The notes beneath the pieces were generated by a model. It saw nothing but the letters and a program-made list of their open reading frames with translations, searched no databases and had not been told where the DNA came from. A program made the translations under genes and the position numbers. A DNA stretch of 9,176 nt from Pseudomonadota bacterium (lineage in GTDB: Bacteria; Pseudomonadota; Alphaproteobacteria; Acetobacterales; Acetobacteraceae), in assembly GCA_021845835.1 (NCBI GenBank), contig JAJZVE010000143.1, forward strand, positions 1 through 9,176. The letters run 5' to 3'. Positions 6,283-9,176 of the stretch are shown here, piece by piece. How positions within the stretch are numbered: the first letter of the stretch is position 1; every line of letters begins with the position of its first letter.

Positions 6283-6855
6283 TCACGAGGCCAGCGTGCC
6301 CTTCTGCTTGGCCGTGTGAGTCGCGATCGCGTCCATCAGCGCCGGAGAGAGGCTGTCATAGGGCTCCAGGCCCAGCTCCTTCAGCCGTGCGCGAACCTCG
6401 CCCATACGCGCCGGAGGGAAACCCGACTCGATGATGGAGGAAACGAACGCGGCGAACTCCGGGGCCGCCCAGCCATTCTCCTGCAGCAGCTCCGGGTGGA
6501 CGAAATCGAAGCCGTAGAACGCGTGATCCTTGTTTTCGATGCGCCCGTACAGGTGCACACCGCAGCCGGTGCAGGCATAGCGCTGGATGACCGCGCTCGG
6601 GTCGACGATCTTGAGCTTCTGCCCATTGGCCACGACGCTCAGCTTGTCGCGCGGCACGACCGCCACCAGGGAAAACAGCGCTCCCTTTGGCTTCCAGCAC
6701 TTCGTGCAGCCGCAGACGTGGTCGAAGGCCACGTTGGCGCCGATGCGCACCTTCACCGGATCGGAGCTGCAACGGCACACGAGCGTACCGCCCGCGAAAT
6801 CCGCCCTGCCCGCTTTGACTCCGTGGTCGACTGCCGGATGAATCGAAATAGCCAT
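6283..6855 (-). CDS. gfa: S-(hydroxymethyl)glutathione synthase (Gfa/CENP-V family)
   Basis: The 190-residue cytoplasmic zinc protein belongs to the glutathione-dependent formaldehyde-activating family (EC 4.4.1.22), which promotes adduct formation between formaldehyde and glutathione. The family's zinc-binding cysteines are all visible: C27 and C29 (CRC), C48, C50 and C53 (CGCTKC), and C95 and C98 (CTGC). The following [26 protein letters not shown] segment is typical of true Gfa proteins rather than of generic small GFA-domain proteins. So is the full length of about 190 residues, with a C-terminal helical tail. The ATG at 6855 has GAGGAA about 6 nt upstream. The gene lies 35 bp downstream of adhC in the same operon and supplies that enzyme's substrate. 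In other bacteria the catalytic contribution of Gfa is debated, and it may act as a glutathione carrier. Confidence 0.93.
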   Translation of the reverse strand: MAISIHPAVDHGVKAGRADFAGGTLVCRCSSDPVKVRIGANVAFDHVCGCTKCWKPKGALFSLVAVVPRDKLSVVANGQKLKIVDPSAVIQRYACTGCGVHLYGRIENKDHAFYGFDFVHPELLQENGWAAPEFAAFVSSIIESGFPPARMGEVRARLKELGLEPYDSLSPALMDAIATHTAKQKGTLAS

Positions 6856-6890
6856 GTTATGTTCCTCTTGCTTGGTTTGAATTCAGCGCT

Positions 6891-8000
6891 TCAGAAGGTC
6901 ACGACGGTGCGGATGGATTCGCCGCGATGCATCAGGTCGAACGCCTCGTTGATGCGCTCGATCGGCATCACGTGCGTGATCAGCTCGTCGATGTTGATCT
7001 TCTTGTCCATGTACCAATCGACGATCTTCGGCACATCGGTGCGCCCGCGCGCCCCGCCAAAGGCCGTCCCCTTCCACACCCGACCGGTCACCAGCTGAAA
7101 GGGCCGGGTCTTGATCTCCTGGCCGGCTCCAGCCACCCCGATGATCACCGACACACCCCAGCCGCGGTGACAGCACTCCAGCGCCTGGCGCATCAGCTCC
7201 ACGTTGCCCACGCACTCAAAGCTGTAGTCCGCCCCACCGTCGGTGAGGGCCACCAGGTGCGCCACCAAATCCTCCTTGATCTCCCGCGGGTTCACAAAAT
7301 GCGTCATCCCAAAGCGCTCCGCCAGCGCCTTGCGCTTGGGGTTCACGTCCACCCCAATGATCTTGTTCGCTCCCACCAGGTGCGCTCCCTGGATCACATT
7401 CAGCCCAATCCCGCCGAGCCCAAAGACCACCACGTTCGCCCCAGGCTCGACCTGCGCGGTGTTGATCACCGCCCCTACCCCGGTGGTCACCCCGCAGCCG
7501 ATGTAGCACACCTTCTCAAACGGGGCATCGTCGCGAATCTTCGCCACCGCAATCTCCGGCAGCACCGTGTAGTTCGAGAACGTCGAGCACCCCATGTAGT
7601 GGTGCACCAGCTTGCCCTGGTACGAGAAGCGGCTCGTCCCATCGGGCATCAGCCCCTTGCCTTGCGTGGCACGGATCGCCGTGCACAGGTTCGTCTTGCG
7701 CGACAGGCACGACTTGCACTGGCGACACTCCGGCGTATACAGCGGAATCACGTGATCGCCCTTCTTCACCGAGCTGACCCCGGGCCCCACCTCCACCACC
7801 ACCCCGGCTCCCTCGTGCCCGAAGATCGCCGGAAACAGCCCCTCGGGGTCCGCCCCGGAGCGCGTGAACTCGTCCGTGTGGCACACCCCGCTCGCCTTGA
7901 TCTCCACCAGCACTTCCCCGGCCTTCGGGCCTTCCAGGTCCACCATCACCACTTCCAAGGGCTTGCCGGCCTCGAACGCGATCGCCGCTTTCGTCTTCAT
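6891..8000 (-). CDS. adhC: S-(hydroxymethyl)glutathione dehydrogenase / class III alcohol dehydrogenase
   Basis: The 369-residue cytoplasmic NAD-dependent zinc enzyme (EC 1.1.1.284; also named FrmA or FlhA) oxidises S-(hydroxymethyl)glutathione to S-formylglutathione. Catalytic zinc ligands are C40, H62 (GHEGAG) and C169 (GCGVTTG). Structural zinc ligands are C92, C95, C98 and C106 ([15 protein letters not shown]). The Rossmann motif is GLGGIG (194-199), with D at the end of the next strand (GVDVNPKR). Length and motifs are full and intact through the C-terminal IRTVVTF. The ATG at 8000 has AGGAG 5 nt upstream; an in-frame ATG at 8027 would add nine residues and lacks such a site. It is first in an operon with gfa and divergent from the regulator. 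Part of the gene uses GGG, GTG and TTT codons heavily, unlike the xox genes. The enzyme can also act in S-nitrosoglutathione reduction. Confidence 0.96.
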   Translation of the reverse strand: MKTKAAIAFEAGKPLEVVMVDLEGPKAGEVLVEIKASGVCHTDEFTRSGADPEGLFPAIFGHEGAGVVVEVGPGVSSVKKGDHVIPLYTPECRQCKSCLSRKTNLCTAIRATQGKGLMPDGTSRFSYQGKLVHHYMGCSTFSNYTVLPEIAVAKIRDDAPFEKVCYIGCGVTTGVGAVINTAQVEPGANVVVFGLGGIGLNVIQGAHLVGANKIIGVDVNPKRKALAERFGMTHFVNPREIKEDLVAHLVALTDGGADYSFECVGNVELMRQALECCHRGWGVSVIIGVAGAGQEIKTRPFQLVTGRVWKGTAFGGARGRTDVPKIVDWYMDKKINIDELITHVMPIERINEAFDLMHRGESIRTVVTF

Positions 8001-8209
8001 ATCGCTCCTAATACGTCTGTACAACAAGGCGTGAGTCTACCGGCTTCCGGCCTCCCCGCTCCACCGTGGCGCGCGGTCGAGGCCGCCGAGCGGACCGGGG
8101 GGGAGCCTCGCGACGGATGGAATGCCCGCGCCGGCCGGCGGCTGGAGTCTACGCGGCAGTCCGCAGTGCGATGCCGCGCGGCGCCCGGGCGACATCCGAC
8201 CTGCGGTAC

Positions 8210-8226
8210 TGTCCCGATTCGGAACA
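8210..8226. promoter_or_regulatory. 17-bp dyad TGTCCCGA-T-TCGGAACA, candidate activator binding site
   Basis: Two 8-bp half-sites around a single T are complementary at 7 of 8 positions, with TGT...ACA ends. TGT...ACA dyads are common as enhancer sites of bacterial enhancer-binding proteins. The dyad lies 210 bp upstream of adhC and about 80 bp upstream of the expected regulator transcription start. It could therefore be an upstream activating site for adhC-gfa, an autoregulatory site, or both. The protein that binds it is inferred only from proximity. Confidence 0.4.
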
Positions 8227-8264
8227 CATTCAGGGGCGGCTGTGCCGAACTCGGGCCTGCCGGG

Positions 8265-8292
8265 TTGCCAGGAGTCTCTCGAGGCGCATAAT
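8265..8292 (+). promoter_or_regulatory. Sigma-70-type promoter of the regulator gene
   Basis: TTGCCA (8265-8270, 5 of 6 to consensus) and CATAAT (8287-8292, 5 of 6) are separated by 16 nt. Transcription would begin near 8299, leaving a leader of roughly 24 nt that contains the GGGGGGA ribosome-binding site (8311-8317). It is the best promoter match I see in the window. Confidence 0.6.
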
Positions 8293-8322
8293 CCCTGAGT
8301 TCGAGGGCCAGGGGGGAACGTC

Positions 8323-9176
8323 ATGCTAGGGGCAAGTGATGGCCGCCAGCGCCCGGGGTTGGCGGCGGCGCGCGCGAGCTCGCGGCACGAGGATCCGGCA
8401 ACCCCGGAGTACATCCGGCGCTCCTGGCTGCGCTGCCTGAACCAATACCACCTCGACCCGAAATCCGAGCACGAACCCTACGTCCTGCCCCGCCAGGAGC
8501 GCCTGCGGCGCAAGGATCAGAACCGGGACCTGCTGGCGCTCGCCGACGCGGAAATGGCGCACCTGTACCACCAGTTGGCCGGCTCGGGCCACTCCATCAT
8601 CCTCACGGATCGCGACGGCGTACTGCTCGATTACTACGGCGACTTCAGCTTCCGCAACGCCGCGTTCCGCACCGGGCTGGTGCTCGGGGCGATGTGGGAC
8701 GAGGAACACGGGGGTACCAACGGCATGGGCACCTGCCTGGTCGAGCGCACCCCGCTGATCGTGCACCGCGAGCAGCATTTCTTCGCCCGCAACAACGGTC
8801 TGACCTGCTGCGCCGCACCGATCTTCGACCATCGCGGGGAGCTGATCGCGGTGCTCGACGCCTCGGGCGAGTCCGATCGCGCCCAGCAGCACACCCTGGT
8901 GCTGGTCAACATGGCCGCGCAGATGATCGAGAACCGACTGTTCCTGCATCACTTCCGCGATGCCAACGTGGTGCGCTTCCACAGCCGCCCGGAGCTGCTC
9001 GGCACCTGGGGCGAGGGGATCATCGCCCTCGATGCCGCCGGCGCGATCAGCGCGCTCGATCGCAATGCGCTGTTCCAGCTCGGTCTGAAGTCGGCCGCCG
9101 AGCTGATCGGAGCGCCGCTCGAGCGGGTGTTCACCGTATCGCTGAGCGCGCTGCTCGCGCGCAGCCAACGCAAGTC
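8323..9176 (+). CDS. AcoR-like sigma-54-dependent transcriptional activator, N-terminal part (cut by window end)
   Basis: The frame is open from ATG 8323 to the window end (284 codons and two bases). GGGGGGA lies 5 nt upstream. Residues 29-46 (YIRRSWLRC...LDP) and the following RLRRKDQNRDLLALADAE helix are the standard N-terminus of AcoR-type enhancer-binding proteins. A GAF domain follows (about 80-195) with ILTDRDGVLLDYYGD (93-107), GAMWDEEHGGTNGMGTCL (122-139), LTCCAAPIFDHRGEL (160-174) and VLDASGESD (177-185). A PAS-type domain begins near 226 (GEGIIALDAAGAISALDRNA). The AAA+ sigma-54-interaction domain and the Fis-type helix-turn-helix expected for the family must lie beyond the window, so sigma-54 dependence is inferred. 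AcoR relatives sense small metabolites such as acetoin. Divergence from adhC suggests control of this operon, perhaps of xoxF too, in response to an alcohol or aldehyde. Confidence 0.82.
   Translation, partial: MLGASDGRQRPGLAAARASSRHEDPATPEYIRRSWLRCLNQYHLDPKSEHEPYVLPRQERLRRKDQNRDLLALADAEMAHLYHQLAGSGHSIILTDRDGVLLDYYGDFSFRNAAFRTGLVLGAMWDEEHGGTNGMGTCLVERTPLIVHREQHFFARNNGLTCCAAPIFDHRGELIAVLDASGESDRAQQHTLVLVNMAAQMIENRLFLHHFRDANVVRFHSRPELLGTWGEGIIALDAAGAISALDRNALFQLGLKSAAELIGAPLERVFTVSLSALLARSQRK

Larger units (their letters stand above)
8001..8322. promoter_or_regulatory. Divergent intergenic region between adhC and the regulator
   Basis: These 322 bp separate the two divergent start codons. They hold the regulator promoter and a TGT...ACA dyad, listed separately. 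On the minus strand I found no clear sigma-70 promoter for adhC. A GG-N10-GC spacing occurs in the GC-rich stretch near 8043-8061 but lacks the rest of the sigma-54 consensus. Several short GC palindromes (for example CGCCCGGGCG at 8182-8191) are expected at this base composition. Confidence 0.55.

Noticed and set aside
5746..7098. Plus-strand open frame of 450 codons across the spacer, gfa and the end of adhC
   Set aside because: It runs antisense through the conserved zinc-cysteine gene gfa into adhC, and its translation is low-complexity and motif-free.
8129..8191. Short GC palindromes in the adhC upstream region
   Set aside because: Motifs such as GCCGGCCGGC and CGCCCGGGCG are expected by chance at this GC content and have no arrangement suggesting function.
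6927..8291. Plus-strand open frame opposite adhC
   Set aside because: It is the mirror of a highly conserved alcohol dehydrogenase. His/Arg/Leu-rich composition without domains.
8326..9168. Minus-strand 280-codon open frame at the right end
   Set aside because: The plus strand encodes an unmistakable AcoR-like GAF-PAS protein here. The minus frame is its shadow.
1..9176. tRNA, rRNA, CRISPR array, insertion sequence or attachment site
   Set aside because: No cloverleaf, regularly spaced direct repeats, transposase motifs or terminal inverted repeats were seen on either strand.

Overview
The window is GC-rich, densely coding proteobacterial DNA. It carries an alcohol/C1-oxidation locus made of two minus-strand operons and one divergent plus-strand regulator. 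The glutathione-based formaldehyde genes, together with an AcoR-type regulator, point to an alpha-, beta- or gammaproteobacterium. I cannot place it more precisely by eye.

Layout from right to left. Positions 8323-9176 (+) hold the N-terminal part of an AcoR-like regulator (GAF then PAS), cut by the window end. Its upstream region (8001-8322) is shared with the divergent adhC. It contains a good sigma-70-type promoter for the regulator and a 17-bp TGT...ACA dyad that could be an activator or autoregulatory site. Positions 8000-6283 (-) encode adhC (glutathione-dependent formaldehyde dehydrogenase) and gfa (S-(hydroxymethyl)glutathione synthase), 35 bp apart and followed by two strong hairpins. 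Positions 5480-6282 are about 800 bp with no convincing full-size gene. Their xoxF-proximal end holds a possible 30-codon leader ORF whose stop overlaps the xoxF start codon.

Positions 5479 to <1 (-) form a second operon. It encodes a lanthanide-type PQQ alcohol dehydrogenase (xoxF), a XoxJ/MoxJ-like periplasmic binding protein fused to a C-terminal ankyrin domain, a small c-type cytochrome, and a branched-chain-type substrate-binding protein of the PQQ-alcohol-dehydrogenase-associated family, cut by the window start.

Inferred pathway: in the periplasm XoxF oxidises methanol or another primary alcohol using PQQ and a rare-earth ion, passing electrons to the cytochrome, while the XoxJ-ankyrin protein probably assists XoxF. 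Aldehyde (formaldehyde if methanol is the substrate) enters the cytoplasm, is captured by glutathione with or without Gfa, and is oxidised by AdhC to S-formylglutathione. The hydrolase for the next step is not in the window. The most distinctive features are the XoxJ-ankyrin fusion, an extra cysteine pair in an insertion near the XoxF active site, the coupled leader ORF, and the hairpin between xoxF and xoxJ.
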